Below are positions 23,790 to 32,021 of a DNA stretch of 32,846 bases, in pieces; position 1 is the stretch's first letter; each line of letters begins with the position of its first letter. A program made the position numbers and the translations under genes. The stretch comes from Streptomyces mayonensis (lineage in GTDB: Bacteria; Actinomycetota; Actinomycetes; Streptomycetales; Streptomycetaceae), in the NCBI RefSeq assembly GCF_018982965.1, contig NZ_JACBYP010000091.1, positions 1 through 32,846 of the forward strand, written 5' to 3'. The notes beneath the pieces were generated by a model, which searched no databases, was not told the origin of the DNA, and saw only the letters and a program-made list of their open reading frames with translations.

Positions 23790-23845
23790 GTGGAGCTACT
23801 GCTTGGCGTGGAGCTACTGCTCGGCAGTGGAGCTACTGCTTGTCG
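23790..23845. repeat. Three copies of GTGGAGCTACTGCTYGGC spanning the pspA stop codon
   Basis: Copies begin at 23790, 23808 and 23827. Read on the minus strand each contains AGCAGTAGCTCCAC, so the pspA TAG is present in triplicate between pspA and pspAA. Confidence 0.8.
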
Positions 23846-24642
23846 AACCGCGGAGTGTCCTGCGGCTGCTGCTGGGGCCGCGCCTGGCCCTGGCCCTGCT
23901 CCTGGCCGCCCTCGATGGCCTGCCGGTCCGGGGTGCCGCCCCCGGACAGCTCGGCCTTCATGCGCTGCAGCTCCAGCTCTACATCCGTACCACCGGAGAG
24001 CCGGTCCAGCTCGGCCTGGATGTCGTCCTTGTGCATGCCGGACTGGTCGTCGAGGGCGCCGGAGGCGAGCAGCTCGTCGATGGCACCGGCCCGGGCCTGG
24101 AGCTGGGCGGTCTTGTCCTCGGCCCGCTGGATCGCCATGCCGACGTCGCCCATCTCCTCGGAGATGCCGGAGAACGCCTCGCCGATGCGGGTCTGCGCCT
24201 GGGCCGCCGTGTAGGTGGCCTTGATGGTCTCCTTCTTCGTACGGAAGGCGTCGACCTTGGCCTGGAGCCGCTGGGCCGCGAGGGTGAGCTTCTCCTCCTC
24301 GCCCTGGAGCGTGGCGTGCTGCGTCTCCAGGTCGGTGACCTGCTGCTGGAGGGCGGCGCGGCGGGAGAGCGCCTCGCGGGCGAGGTCCTCGCGGCCCAGC
24401 GCCAGCGCCTTGCGGCCCTGGTCCTCCAGCTTGCCCGACTGGGACTGGAGCTGGTTGAGCTGCAGCTCGAGGCGCTTGCGGCTGGTCGCCACGTCGGCGA
24501 CGCCGCGGCGCACCTTCTGCAGCAGCTCCAGCTGTTTCTGGTACGAGTAATCGAGGGTCTCGCGCGGGTCCTCGGCCCGGTCAAGGGCCTTGTTGGCCTT
24601 CGCGCGGAAGATCATCCCCATACGCTTCATGACACCGCTCAT
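23833..24642 (-). CDS. pspA: Phage-shock protein A / IM30 family protein
   Basis: This 269-residue PspA protein is a peripheral membrane protein that supports damaged membranes. It has an amphipathic N-terminal helix (MKRMGMIFRAKANKALDRAEDP), a long antiparallel coiled coil (about residues 30-190; Leu, Gln and Glu-rich, YQKQLELLQKVRRGVADVATSRKRLELQLNQ), then IGEAFSGISEEMGDVGMAIQRAEDKTAQLQARAGAI, and a Gln/Pro-rich tail. I start at ATG 24642 (MSGVMKRMG); MKRMG at 24630 is the alternative. A possible ECF-type promoter lies about 240 nt upstream. Confidence 0.9.
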   Translation of the reverse strand: MSGVMKRMGMIFRAKANKALDRAEDPRETLDYSYQKQLELLQKVRRGVADVATSRKRLELQLNQLQSQSGKLEDQGRKALALGREDLAREALSRRAALQQQVTDLETQHATLQGEEEKLTLAAQRLQAKVDAFRTKKETIKATYTAAQAQTRIGEAFSGISEEMGDVGMAIQRAEDKTAQLQARAGAIDELLASGALDDQSGMHKDDIQAELDRLSGGTDVELELQRMKAELSGGGTPDRQAIEGGQEQGQGQARPQQQPQDTPRFDKQ

Positions 24643-24874
24643 GGGCTTCGCGCGCCCCCTTCTGACCGACTCCGGCTCAAGCTCTGCAACAGAACCCACA
24701 GTACGGGCCCTGACTCCATTACCGCACTGTTCGGGGACGGATGCGCTCATCCCCAAGGACGACTGCGTACGCTCCCGGTCCGGCGTAGGGAGTAGGTGCT
24801 CCCCGGGGTGTCCGGAATGCACCGGTGCCCGAGGCCGTACACCGCGCGGATAACGTCTGCTCTGTCCTTTTACA

Positions 24875-24900
24875 GACGACCGGCGTTGCGGGATCGTTCC
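24875..24900 (-). promoter_or_regulatory. Possible ECF (sigma-E-like) promoter for pspA
   Basis: On the minus strand GGAAC (24900-24896) is followed after 15 nt by GTCGTC (24880-24875). This fits the GGAAC-N15/16-GTC pattern of Streptomyces ECF sigma factors that respond to envelope stress. It lies in the 305-bp divergent gap (24643-24947) between pspA and the DUF3043 gene, facing pspA. Confidence 0.4.
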
Positions 24901-24947
24901 CCACCGGGCTGGGGTCCACACCCCGGGACCCCGTACCCTTGGGTTTT

Positions 24948-25547
24948 GTGTTCCGTAGCCGTGCCAAGGATGAGAAGGCCCAGAGCGCCGTCAGCGCGCA
25001 GGTGACCGACTCCAAGCAGCCCCGCGACCCGCAGGCCCCCAAGGGCAGGCCCACGCCGAAGCGCAGTGTGGCCCAGTCCCAGCGCCGCAGCGTCGCCAAT
25101 ACGCCGATGACGCGCAAGGACGCGGCCAAGCGGCAGCGCGAGGAGCGCCGCACCGCGATGGCGCGGCAGCGCGAGGCGCTGGCCAAGGGCGACGAGCGGT
25201 ACCTGCCGGCCCGCGACAAGGGGCCGGTGCGCCGGTTCGCGCGCGACTTCATCGACTCGCGGTTCAACATCGCGGAGTACTTCCTGCCGATGGCCGTGAT
25301 CATCCTCGTGCTGAGCATGATCCGGGTGGCCTCGCTGCAGAACGTCGCGCTGCTGCTGTGGCTGTTCGTGATCGTGCTGATCGTGCTGGACTCGATCGTC
25401 AGCGGCTTCCGCCTGAAGAAGCGGCTCGCCGAGCGCTTCCCGGACGAGCGGCGGCGCGGCGCGGTCGCCTACGCGCTGATGCGCTCGCTCCAGATGCGCC
25501 GGCTGCGGCTGCCCAAGCCCCAGGTCAAGCGCGGGGAGCGGCCCTGA
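24948..25547 (+). CDS. DUF3043 membrane protein
   Basis: This 199-residue protein matches the actinobacterial DUF3043 family. It has a basic, disordered N-terminal half (QPRDPQAPKGRPTPKRSVAQSQRRS, then TRKDAAKRQREERRTAMARQREALAKGDERYLPARDKGPVRRFARDF), two transmembrane helices (about residues 105-150) and a basic C-terminal tail (RLRLPKPQVKRGERP). The start is GTG 24948 (VFRSRAK), with TACCCT 8 nt upstream and no ribosome site, so it is probably leaderless; the longer open frame from 24825 is not protein-like. The role is unknown. Confidence 0.88.
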   Translation: MFRSRAKDEKAQSAVSAQVTDSKQPRDPQAPKGRPTPKRSVAQSQRRSVANTPMTRKDAAKRQREERRTAMARQREALAKGDERYLPARDKGPVRRFARDFIDSRFNIAEYFLPMAVIILVLSMIRVASLQNVALLLWLFVIVLIVLDSIVSGFRLKKRLAERFPDERRRGAVAYALMRSLQMRRLRLPKPQVKRGERP

Positions 25548-26332
25548 GCACGACGCCGTTCACCGAGGGCGCGGCCGAGGCCTGGACAGCGGGGCTGTCC
25601 GGGCTTCGGGACGTCGTACGGCAGGAGCTGGTGGCCCGGCAGCTGGACGAGCAGATGGCCGGGCGCTTCGCGGTGGGCAGGCGGCTGCGGGTGCTCGACG
25701 TGGGGATGGGCCGCGGGACCCAGGCGCTGCGGCTGGCCCGGGCCGGGCACCGGGTGACCGGCGTGGAGCGGGACACGACGATGATCGCCGCCGCGCGCGA
25801 GGCCCTGGCCGGGCAGCCGGAGGGCATCCGGGAGCGGATGCGGATCGTCGAGGGCGACGGCCGGGACACCGGCGTGCACTTCCTTCCGGGCAGCTTCGAC
25901 GTGGTGCTGTGCCACGGCGTGCTCATGTACGTCGAGGAAGCCGACCCGCTGCTCGCGGGCCTGGCCCGGATGCTGGCACCGGGCGGGCTGCTGTCCCTCC
26001 TGGTGCGCAACGCCGACGCGCTCGCGATGCGCCCCGGTCTGCACGGCGACTGGTCCGGCGCGCTGGCCGCCTTCGACACCACCACGTACCGCGACGGTCT
26101 GGGCGCAGACGTGCGCGCGGACCGGCTGACGACGCTGACGGCGAAGCTCGCGGGCATCGGCGCCCCGCTGCACACCTGGTACGGCGTACGGGTCTTCACG
26201 GACACCGCACCCGAGGGAGCCGCGCCGCCCGACCACCTCGACACCCTGCTGGCCGCCGAGGAGCGGGCGGGCCGCACGGATCCGTACCGCGGCATCGCGG
26301 CACTGCTGCACCTGTGCGGCGTACGGGGTTAG
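25544..26332 (+). CDS. SAM-dependent methyltransferase with a CTG start
   Basis: This class I methyltransferase (262 aa from this start) has motif I RLRVLDVGMGRGTQALRLARAGHRVTGVERD, then VEGDGRDTGVHF, SFDVVLCHGVLMYVEEADPLLAGLARMLAPGGLLSLLVRN, in the order seen in SmtA/CmoM-like enzymes. The frame has no ATG or GTG between the start of its conserved N-terminus (TPFTEGAAEAWTAGLSGLRDVV) and residue 30 (GTG 25631). The best fit is a CTG codon overlapping the DUF3043 stop (CTGA), 5 nt after GGGGAG, with translational coupling. The substrate is unknown; a tRNA or small molecule is equally possible. Confidence 0.8.
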   Translation: MSTTPFTEGAAEAWTAGLSGLRDVVRQELVARQLDEQMAGRFAVGRRLRVLDVGMGRGTQALRLARAGHRVTGVERDTTMIAAAREALAGQPEGIRERMRIVEGDGRDTGVHFLPGSFDVVLCHGVLMYVEEADPLLAGLARMLAPGGLLSLLVRNADALAMRPGLHGDWSGALAAFDTTTYRDGLGADVRADRLTTLTAKLAGIGAPLHTWYGVRVFTDTAPEGAAPPDHLDTLLAAEERAGRTDPYRGIAALLHLCGVRG

Positions 26333-26411
26333 CGAGGCTCGCCCCCGCCCTCTTCGCCCGTTCGGGTGTCCAGCGCGAGCCGCAGCCGCGGGCCGCGTCG
26401 AGACTCGGGGC

Positions 26412-27503
26412 ATGGACGCTTCCCGTGCCCGTGCGCCCCGTACCGCCGCTGCCGTCCCCCGGATGCTCGGCCCGGTGACCGCGCTGACCTGCTGCCTGCT
26501 CCTCGTGGCGGGCTGCTCCGACGCCGGTGGCCGCGGGACCCGGGAGGGCGGCACGGCGCAGGCGGCGGCACCGCGCGCGGCGAGCGACCTGCAGGCCGAC
26601 TACGAGCGGGTGATCAAGGACGTGCTGCCGTCGGTGGTGCAGATCCAGGCGGGCGACTCACTGGGGTCGGGGGTGGTGTTCGACGACAAGGGGCACGTCG
26701 TCACCAACGCGCACGTCGTCGGGGACGGCAGGTCCTTCCGGGTGACGACCGCCCGCACGGAGGGCGCCGTGGGCGCGAAGCTCGTCTCGTCGTATCCCGA
26801 GCAGGACCTGGCGGTCGTCAAGCTCGACAAGGTGCCCGAGGGCATGAAGACGGCCCGCTTCGCGGACTCGGCGAAGGTGGAGGTCGGGCAGATCGTGCTG
26901 GCGATGGGCTCGCCGCTCGGCCTGTCCTCCAGCGTGACGCAGGGCATCGTCTCGGCGACCGGGCGGACCGTCACGGAGGGCAGCAGCGGCGGCGGGACGG
27001 GCGCGACGATCGCCAACATGGTGCAGACGTCCGCGGCCATCAACCCCGGCAACAGCGGCGGCGCCCTGGTGAACCTGGACGGGCAGGTGATCGGCATCCC
27101 GACGCTGGCGGCCACCGACCCGGGCCTCGGCGACAGCGCGGCACCCGGCATCGGCTTCGCGATCCCGGCGTCGATGGTGACGACGGTGGCCGGGCAGATC
27201 GTGAAGGACGGCCGGGTCACCGACTCGGGGCGGGCCGCGCTGGGCATCACCGCCCGCACGGTCGTCGACGACGGCTACCGGCCCGCGGGGGCGGCCGTCG
27301 TCGAGGTGAGCGAGGGCGGCGCCGCCGACGACGCGGGACTGCGGTCCGGGGACGTCGTCGTGAAGCTGGGCGGCACGGACATCACCACGATCACCTCGCT
27401 GGCCGAGGCGCTGGCGCCGATGCGGCCCGGCGACCGGACGAAGGTGACGTACACCCGCAACGGCGACGAGCACACCGCCGAGGTGACGCTGGCCGAGCAG
27501 TGA
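26412..27503 (+). CDS. HtrA/DegP-like S1C serine protease, lipoprotein
   Basis: This 363-residue protein is a cell-surface protease for protein quality control. A lipoprotein signal (TALTCCLLLVAGC) puts the lipidated cysteine at C35. The trypsin-like domain holds the triad H101 (VVTNAHVV), D132 (EQDLAVVKL) and S215 (INPGNSGGALVN). A PDZ domain follows from about residue 270 (LGITARTVVDDGYRPAGAAVVEVSEGGAADDAGLRSGDVVVKLGG). All catalytic residues are present. The ribosome site is weak. It faces the small gene at 27537 tail to tail with 33 nt between. Membership of the envelope-stress set with pspA is plausible but not shown. Confidence 0.93.
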   Translation: MDASRARAPRTAAAVPRMLGPVTALTCCLLLVAGCSDAGGRGTREGGTAQAAAPRAASDLQADYERVIKDVLPSVVQIQAGDSLGSGVVFDDKGHVVTNAHVVGDGRSFRVTTARTEGAVGAKLVSSYPEQDLAVVKLDKVPEGMKTARFADSAKVEVGQIVLAMGSPLGLSSSVTQGIVSATGRTVTEGSSGGGTGATIANMVQTSAAINPGNSGGALVNLDGQVIGIPTLAATDPGLGDSAAPGIGFAIPASMVTTVAGQIVKDGRVTDSGRAALGITARTVVDDGYRPAGAAVVEVSEGGAADDAGLRSGDVVVKLGGTDITTITSLAEALAPMRPGDRTKVTYTRNGDEHTAEVTLAEQ

Positions 27504-27536
27504 CGGGGGCGCCGCCGCCCCCGCCCGCCCGGCCCC

Positions 27537-27779
27537 TCAGGCCTCGGACTCCGCCTCGGCCGCCGCCTCGGACTCCTCGGCGTGCAGGCTCATCGGACCG
27601 TAGATCTCGGTCGCGTCCTCGAAGAGCCGCACCTGGTCGGTGCCGCCCTCCTTGAGCTCCTTCCAGTACTCCCCGACCCACGACTCGGCGTCCCCCTGCG
27701 TGGTGAACTCCTCGGGCTGCACCGCGGGGCGGACCTCCGTCCCGTCGGCCGTCTCGAACCGCCACGTCCATGCCGCCAT
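27537..27779 (-). CDS. Small conserved actinobacterial protein (80 aa)
   Basis: The family is unnamed to me but looks conserved in Streptomyces: MAAWTWRFETADGTEVRPAVQPEEFTTQGDAESWVGEYWKELKEGG, then VRLFEDATEIYGPMSL and an acidic tail EESEAAAEAESEA. It is soluble with no cysteines. GGGAGG precedes the ATG at good spacing. It is divergent from the cobalamin genes. No function can be deduced. Confidence 0.85.
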   Translation of the reverse strand: MAAWTWRFETADGTEVRPAVQPEEFTTQGDAESWVGEYWKELKEGGTDQVRLFEDATEIYGPMSLHAEESEAAAEAESEA

Positions 27780-27951
27780 GTACGCCTCCCAGGTGTCGGC
27801 ACATGCAGAGCGGAAGCCGGATCTTGAATCCGGCCTCCGCCCGCAGCCTATGCGCTGAGCCGGACACGCCGTAGCAGGCCCGGGTGAGGGGAACGCTGCT
27901 CTTGGGGGACTCGGGCGCGCATGTCGCCGGGCGACCGGGGAAAATCGGTGC

Positions 27952-29151
27952 GTGGACGTGACACTGCTCGGCACCGGTGCCCCCGCGGGACTCCCCCGCC
28001 CCGACTGCCCCTGCGCGGCCTGTGCCGCGGCACAGGGCGAACACGCGCGCGCGGCGACCGCGCTGCTGGTGGACGGGGCGCTGCTGCTCGACCTGACGCC
28101 CGGGGCGGCGTTCGCCGCGGCGCGGGCCGGGCACTCCCTGACCGGCGTACGGCAGGTGCTGCTCTCCCACCCGCACGACGGCCCGGCCGTGGAGGTGCCG
28201 GCCGGGCTGCCGCAGCCGGGGCGGGTGCCGGACGGGCGGGAGCTGGCGCTGCTGACCGGGCACCGGGTACGGGCGGTGGCGCTGGACGCGCCGGGTACCG
28301 GGTACGCGGTGACGGGCCCGGACGGCGCCCGGCTCCTCTACCTGCCGCCGGGCGGTTCCCCGGCCGGCCTGGAGGAACCCGTACAGCCGTACGACCTGAT
28401 CCTCGCGGACGTCGTCGGACGGCCGGACGCGCTGGCGCGGCTGCGGGCGGTGGGCGCGGCGGGCCCCACGACGGACGTCGTCGCCGTCCACCTGGGCCAC
28501 GACGTGCCGCCGGGCCCGGAGCTGGCCCGGCGGCTCGCGGCGGCCGGCGCCCGGGCGGTGCCGGACGGCACGACGCTGACGGTGGGCGCCTACGAGGACG
28601 TGCCCGACGTACCGCGGCGCACCCTGGTCCTGGGCGGTGCCCGGTCGGGCAAGTCGGTGGAGGCGGAACGCCGCCTGGAGTCCTTCCCCGGCGTCCTCTA
28701 CGTGGCCACGGGAGGCTCCCGCAACGGCGACACGGAGTGGGAGGCCCGGGTCTGCGCGCACCGGGAACGGCGCCCCGGGTCGTGGCGCACCGCCGAGACC
28801 TGCGACCTGGTCCCCCTGCTGAGGGACGAGGGCCCGCCCCTCCTCGTCGACTGCCTGTCCCTGTGGCTGACGGACGCGATGGACGCGGTCGGGGCGTGGG
28901 ACGACGCGGAGTGGGCCGACGGCGGCGAACGGGCGCTGCGGGACCGGGTGCGGGAGCTGACGGAGGCGGTCCGCGCCACCCGCCGCACACTGGTGGCGGT
29001 GTCGAACGAGGTCGGCTCGGGCATCGTCCCGGCCACGGCGTCCGGCCGGCGCTACCGCGACGAACTCGGCCGTCTGAACGCGGCGTTCGCGGCCGAGTGC
29101 GAGCAGGTGCTGCTCGTGGTCGCGGGCCAGGCCCTGGTGCTACGGGGCTGA
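27952..29151 (+). CDS. cobU: Metallo-beta-lactamase-like domain fused to CobU (adenosylcobinamide kinase / guanylyltransferase)
   Basis: This 399-residue fusion carries CobU activity for nucleotide-loop assembly of cobalamin: phosphorylation and GMP transfer to adenosylcobinamide. The CobU part starts near residue 220: the P-loop GGARSGKS (K234), the probable guanylylated histidine in CAHRERRPGSW (H270), LVDCLSLWLTDAM, and SNEVGSGIVPATASGRRYRDELGRLN. Residues 1-215 resemble an MBL-fold hydrolase with the PhnP-type CPCAAC (C19, C21, C24 nearby) and a degenerate metal motif SHPHDGP (H73, H75, D76) that lacks the last histidine. The start is GTG 27952. Its 3' end overlaps the convergent methyltransferase gene by 12 bp. 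It is separated from cobT by that gene. Confidence 0.9.
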   Translation: MDVTLLGTGAPAGLPRPDCPCAACAAAQGEHARAATALLVDGALLLDLTPGAAFAAARAGHSLTGVRQVLLSHPHDGPAVEVPAGLPQPGRVPDGRELALLTGHRVRAVALDAPGTGYAVTGPDGARLLYLPPGGSPAGLEEPVQPYDLILADVVGRPDALARLRAVGAAGPTTDVVAVHLGHDVPPGPELARRLAAAGARAVPDGTTLTVGAYEDVPDVPRRTLVLGGARSGKSVEAERRLESFPGVLYVATGGSRNGDTEWEARVCAHRERRPGSWRTAETCDLVPLLRDEGPPLLVDCLSLWLTDAMDAVGAWDDAEWADGGERALRDRVRELTEAVRATRRTLVAVSNEVGSGIVPATASGRRYRDELGRLNAAFAAECEQVLLVVAGQALVLRG

Positions 29152-29859
29152 CGCCTCCTTGCGCGCGACGACGCGGTGGGAGCGGTCGCCGGTGAGGACC
29201 GTGCAGCCCTGCGCCACGAGCTCGGCGCCCAGCCCCACAGCATGCGCGGGAAACAGACGGCGCGGGTCGGCCACGTCCACGAGGAGGTGGCCGCCGGGAC
29301 GCAGCACGGACACCGCGGCCCGCAGTCCGGCACGGGGGTCCGGGAGTCGCTCCAGGTGCTGGAAGAGGCTGACGACGTCGTAGCGGGCCCGCAGCCGGGC
29401 CGCGATGTGCGGGTCCGTCAGCCGGCCGACGTACGCCTCCTCGACGCGCTCGGCGGCACGCGCGCGCAGGACGCGAGGGGTGGCGTCCAGGCCGTCGAAG
29501 GAGGTGTACGGGAAGTACGCGCGGGCGGTGTGCGGGAAGTCGGCGTCGCCGGTACCGACGTCCAGCCAGCTCTCGGGCCCGGAGCAGTGGCGCGACAGCG
29601 CCCGGGCGGCCAGCCGGTGTCTGAGCCGGACCCCGGCGCGGAGTACGCGGTGTCCGCGTTCCTCCGCGGGCGGCGGGTTCCAGAACCGGTGCCGGCAGTC
29701 AGCACACCGCTCCAGGACGGCCCGTCCGGGCACGCCCGGTCCCGGCTCCCCGCGCCGCGGCCGGGTGCGCAACCGCCGTGAACCGCACCAGGGGCAGTCC
29801 GCGCGGGAGGGTTCGTACCCGGGAAGGGGAGGCACCGGGGGAACGGGTGGTGCGGACAT
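29140..29859 (-). CDS. Methyltransferase with an N-terminal zinc-ribbon-like segment
   Basis: This 239-residue protein begins with a Pro-rich stretch, then CPWCGS...CADCRHRF, a likely Cys4 zinc site, and continues into a SAM-dependent methyltransferase domain (SWLDVGTGDADFPHTARAYFPYTSFDGLDATPRVLRARA; YDVVSLFQHLERLPDPRAGLRAAVSVLRPGGHLLVDVADP), of the Methyltransf_23 kind. GGGAG lies at normal spacing before the ATG. It converges on cobU with a 12-bp overlap and is divergent from cobT. The substrate is unknown; such Cys4-headed enzymes often act on sugars or lipids in natural-product or envelope pathways, but nothing here tells which. Confidence 0.85.
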   Translation of the reverse strand: MSAPPVPPVPPLPGYEPSRADCPWCGSRRLRTRPRRGEPGPGVPGRAVLERCADCRHRFWNPPPAEERGHRVLRAGVRLRHRLAARALSRHCSGPESWLDVGTGDADFPHTARAYFPYTSFDGLDATPRVLRARAAERVEEAYVGRLTDPHIAARLRARYDVVSLFQHLERLPDPRAGLRAAVSVLRPGGHLLVDVADPRRLFPAHAVGLGAELVAQGCTVLTGDRSHRVVARKEASAP

Positions 29860-30021
29860 GGGCGGCTCCCGACGCGAGACGAGGCCGTACGCGGAAAGAC
29901 GTACGACAATCCAGGCAAAACGTTACGTAGGTGATCACGATCCGGAGCGCAACGACGCCGCTCGGGCGCGGTGTCGACGGGCCCGCCGTACCGTTCGAGC
30001 AGGGCCGGTACTGTTCGGCGA

Positions 30022-31098
30022 ATGAGCTCGCTGAATCTCGACGACTTCACCGACCTGATCGAGCGCCCCGACGGCGGGGTACGCCGCGACGCGGAGGCGC
30101 GCCGGGAGCGCCAGGCCGTTCCGCCGGGGGCGCTGGGGCGCCTGGACGAGCTGGGCGAGTGGCTGGCCGCGGCGCAGTCCGCCGTGCCCGTGCGGCCGGT
30201 CGGGAAGCCGCGCGCGGTGCTCTTCGCCGGCGACCACAAGGTGGCGGAGCTGGGCGTCTCGGCACGGCCCGCGGGCGGCGCGGCCGAGCTGGTCCGCGAG
30301 GTGCTGGAGGGCGCCCGGCCGGTTTCCGTGCTCGCCCGGCGCCTGGGCGTACCGGTGCGCGTCGTCGACATGGCCCTGGACTGCGACCCGGAGACCCTGC
30401 CGGCCAAGGTGGCGGGGCACCGGGTACGGCGCGGCGGCGGACGCATCGACATCGAGGACGCGCTGACCCTCGAGGAGGCGGAGGCCGCCTTCCGTGCCGG
30501 GGTGGCGGTGGCCGACGAGGAGGCCGACTCGGGCACGGACCTGGTGGTGCTCGGCGACGTGAGCGTGGGCGGGACGACGGCGGCGGGCGTGCTGGTCGCG
30601 GCGCTGTGCGGCACGGACGCGTCGGTCGTCACCGGGCGGGGCGGGCTGCCGATCGACGACCTGGCGTGGATGCGCAAGTGCGCGGCGATCCGCGACGGGC
30701 TGCGCCGGGCGCGGCCGGTCCTCGGCGACCAGTTGCGGCTCCTCGCCACGGTGGGCGGGGCCGACCTCACCGCCATGACGGGCTTCCTGCTGCAGAGCGC
30801 GGTGCGGAAGATGCCGGTGGTCCTGGACGGCGTGGTGACGGCGGCGTGCGCGCTGGTCGGGCAGCGGGTGGCGTTCCGGGCACCGGACTGGTGGCTGGCG
30901 TCGCACGACAGCGGGGAGCCCGGACAGGCCAAGGCGCTGGACCGGATGGCCCTGGAGCCGCTGCTGTCCCACGGGGTGAAGGTGGGCGAGGGCGCGGGCG
31001 GACTGCTGGCCCTGCCACTGGTGCAGGCTGCGGCGTCGCTGGCGGCGGAGTTGCCGGAGGGCTTCGACGGCCGGGAGGAGCCGGCCCCGGCCGGCTAG
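30022..31098 (+). CDS. cobT: Nicotinate-nucleotide-dimethylbenzimidazole phosphoribosyltransferase
   Basis: This enzyme makes alpha-ribazole phosphate, the lower ligand of B12. The 358-residue sequence has FAGDHKVAELGVSARP, LVVLGDVSVGGTTAAGVLVAALCG, GFLLQSAVRKMPVVLDGVVTAACALV, and the C-terminal VGEGAGGLLALPLVQAAASL that carries the catalytic glutamate. I choose ATG 30022 with TACTGT 7 nt upstream (30009-30014), a leaderless arrangement, over the upstream GTG at 29971. It is followed 89 nt later by cobS and preceded by the divergent methyltransferase gene. Confidence 0.93.
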   Translation: MSSLNLDDFTDLIERPDGGVRRDAEARRERQAVPPGALGRLDELGEWLAAAQSAVPVRPVGKPRAVLFAGDHKVAELGVSARPAGGAAELVREVLEGARPVSVLARRLGVPVRVVDMALDCDPETLPAKVAGHRVRRGGGRIDIEDALTLEEAEAAFRAGVAVADEEADSGTDLVVLGDVSVGGTTAAGVLVAALCGTDASVVTGRGGLPIDDLAWMRKCAAIRDGLRRARPVLGDQLRLLATVGGADLTAMTGFLLQSAVRKMPVVLDGVVTAACALVGQRVAFRAPDWWLASHDSGEPGQAKALDRMALEPLLSHGVKVGEGAGGLLALPLVQAAASLAAELPEGFDGREEPAPAG

Positions 31099-31187
31099 GG
31101 CGGCGTCCGCTGACCTCACTCTTCTGCAGGCACACGTCGTCCCCGGGGGGCGCAGGCGCCCTGCCGGCCGCCGGGTAGTCTGCGCCG

Positions 31188-31997
31188 GTGCCCAGGACCC
31201 CTCCTTCCGCCTCCGGATCCGACTCCGCCCTCCGCGACGGTCTCCGTTTCGCCTTCGGCACCCTCACCGTGATCCCGGTCGCGGTGACCCGCTGGGACCG
31301 GGACGCGGCGCGTGGCGGCATGCTGTGCGCGCCGCTGGTGGGCCTGGCCGTCGGCGCGGCCGCCGCGGTCACCGGGCTCGTGCTGCTGTTCCTGGGCGCC
31401 GGCAGCCTGCTCGCCGCCGTCGCCACCGCCGCCGTGCCCGCCGTGCTCACCCGCGGTCTGCACCTCGATGGCCTGGCCGACACCGCGGACGGGCTGGGCA
31501 GCGGGAAGCCCGCCGCCGACGCCCTGCGGATCATGAAGCAGTCGGACATCGGCCCGTTCGGCGTCCTCACCCTGGTGTTCGTGCTCTTCGCGCAGGTGGC
31601 CGCCCTCGCGCAGGCCTACGACGGCTCCTGGGCGCGGGGCGCCGTCGCGGCCGTGGTCTCGGCGGCGGCCGCCCGGCTGGCGCTCACACTCGCGGCCCGG
31701 TCGGGGGTCCCCGCCGCCCGCCCGGAGGGCCTGGGCGCGGCGGTCGCCGGGGTGGTGCCGACGGGCGGCGCGCTGGCCGCGGCCGCGGCCGTCACGCTGG
31801 CCGGCGCGGCGGCGGGCGCGTACCTGGGGGCGTACGACGCACTCCGGACGGCGCTCGCCGTCGTGTGCGCCGTCACCGTCGCCGAACTCCTGCTGCGGCG
31901 CTGCGTGCGCCGTTTCGGCGGAGTCACCGGCGACGTCTTCGGCGGGGTCGCGGAGGCGGCGGCCACCACGGCCCTCGTCGTCCTGGCCCTCGGCTGA
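31188..31997 (+). CDS. cobS: Adenosylcobinamide-GDP ribazoletransferase (cobalamin synthase)
   Basis: CobS is the membrane enzyme joining adenosylcobinamide-GDP and alpha-ribazole phosphate. The 269-residue sequence has several transmembrane helices, the metal-binding HLDGLADTADGLG motif, LRIMKQSDIGPFGVL and the late GVTGDVFGGVAEA motif. The GTG start has TAGTCT 6 nt upstream (31176-31181), so the transcript is likely leaderless. With cobU and cobT it supplies the last steps of B12 assembly, the cofactor needed by the glutamate mutase encoded at 14.2-16.0 kb. Confidence 0.95.
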   Translation: MPRTPPSASGSDSALRDGLRFAFGTLTVIPVAVTRWDRDAARGGMLCAPLVGLAVGAAAAVTGLVLLFLGAGSLLAAVATAAVPAVLTRGLHLDGLADTADGLGSGKPAADALRIMKQSDIGPFGVLTLVFVLFAQVAALAQAYDGSWARGAVAAVVSAAAARLALTLAARSGVPAARPEGLGAAVAGVVPTGGALAAAAAVTLAGAAAGAYLGAYDALRTALAVVCAVTVAELLLRRCVRRFGGVTGDVFGGVAEAAATTALVVLALG

Positions 31998-32021
31998 ACG
32001 GACCGGGAGAATCCCCGGGAC

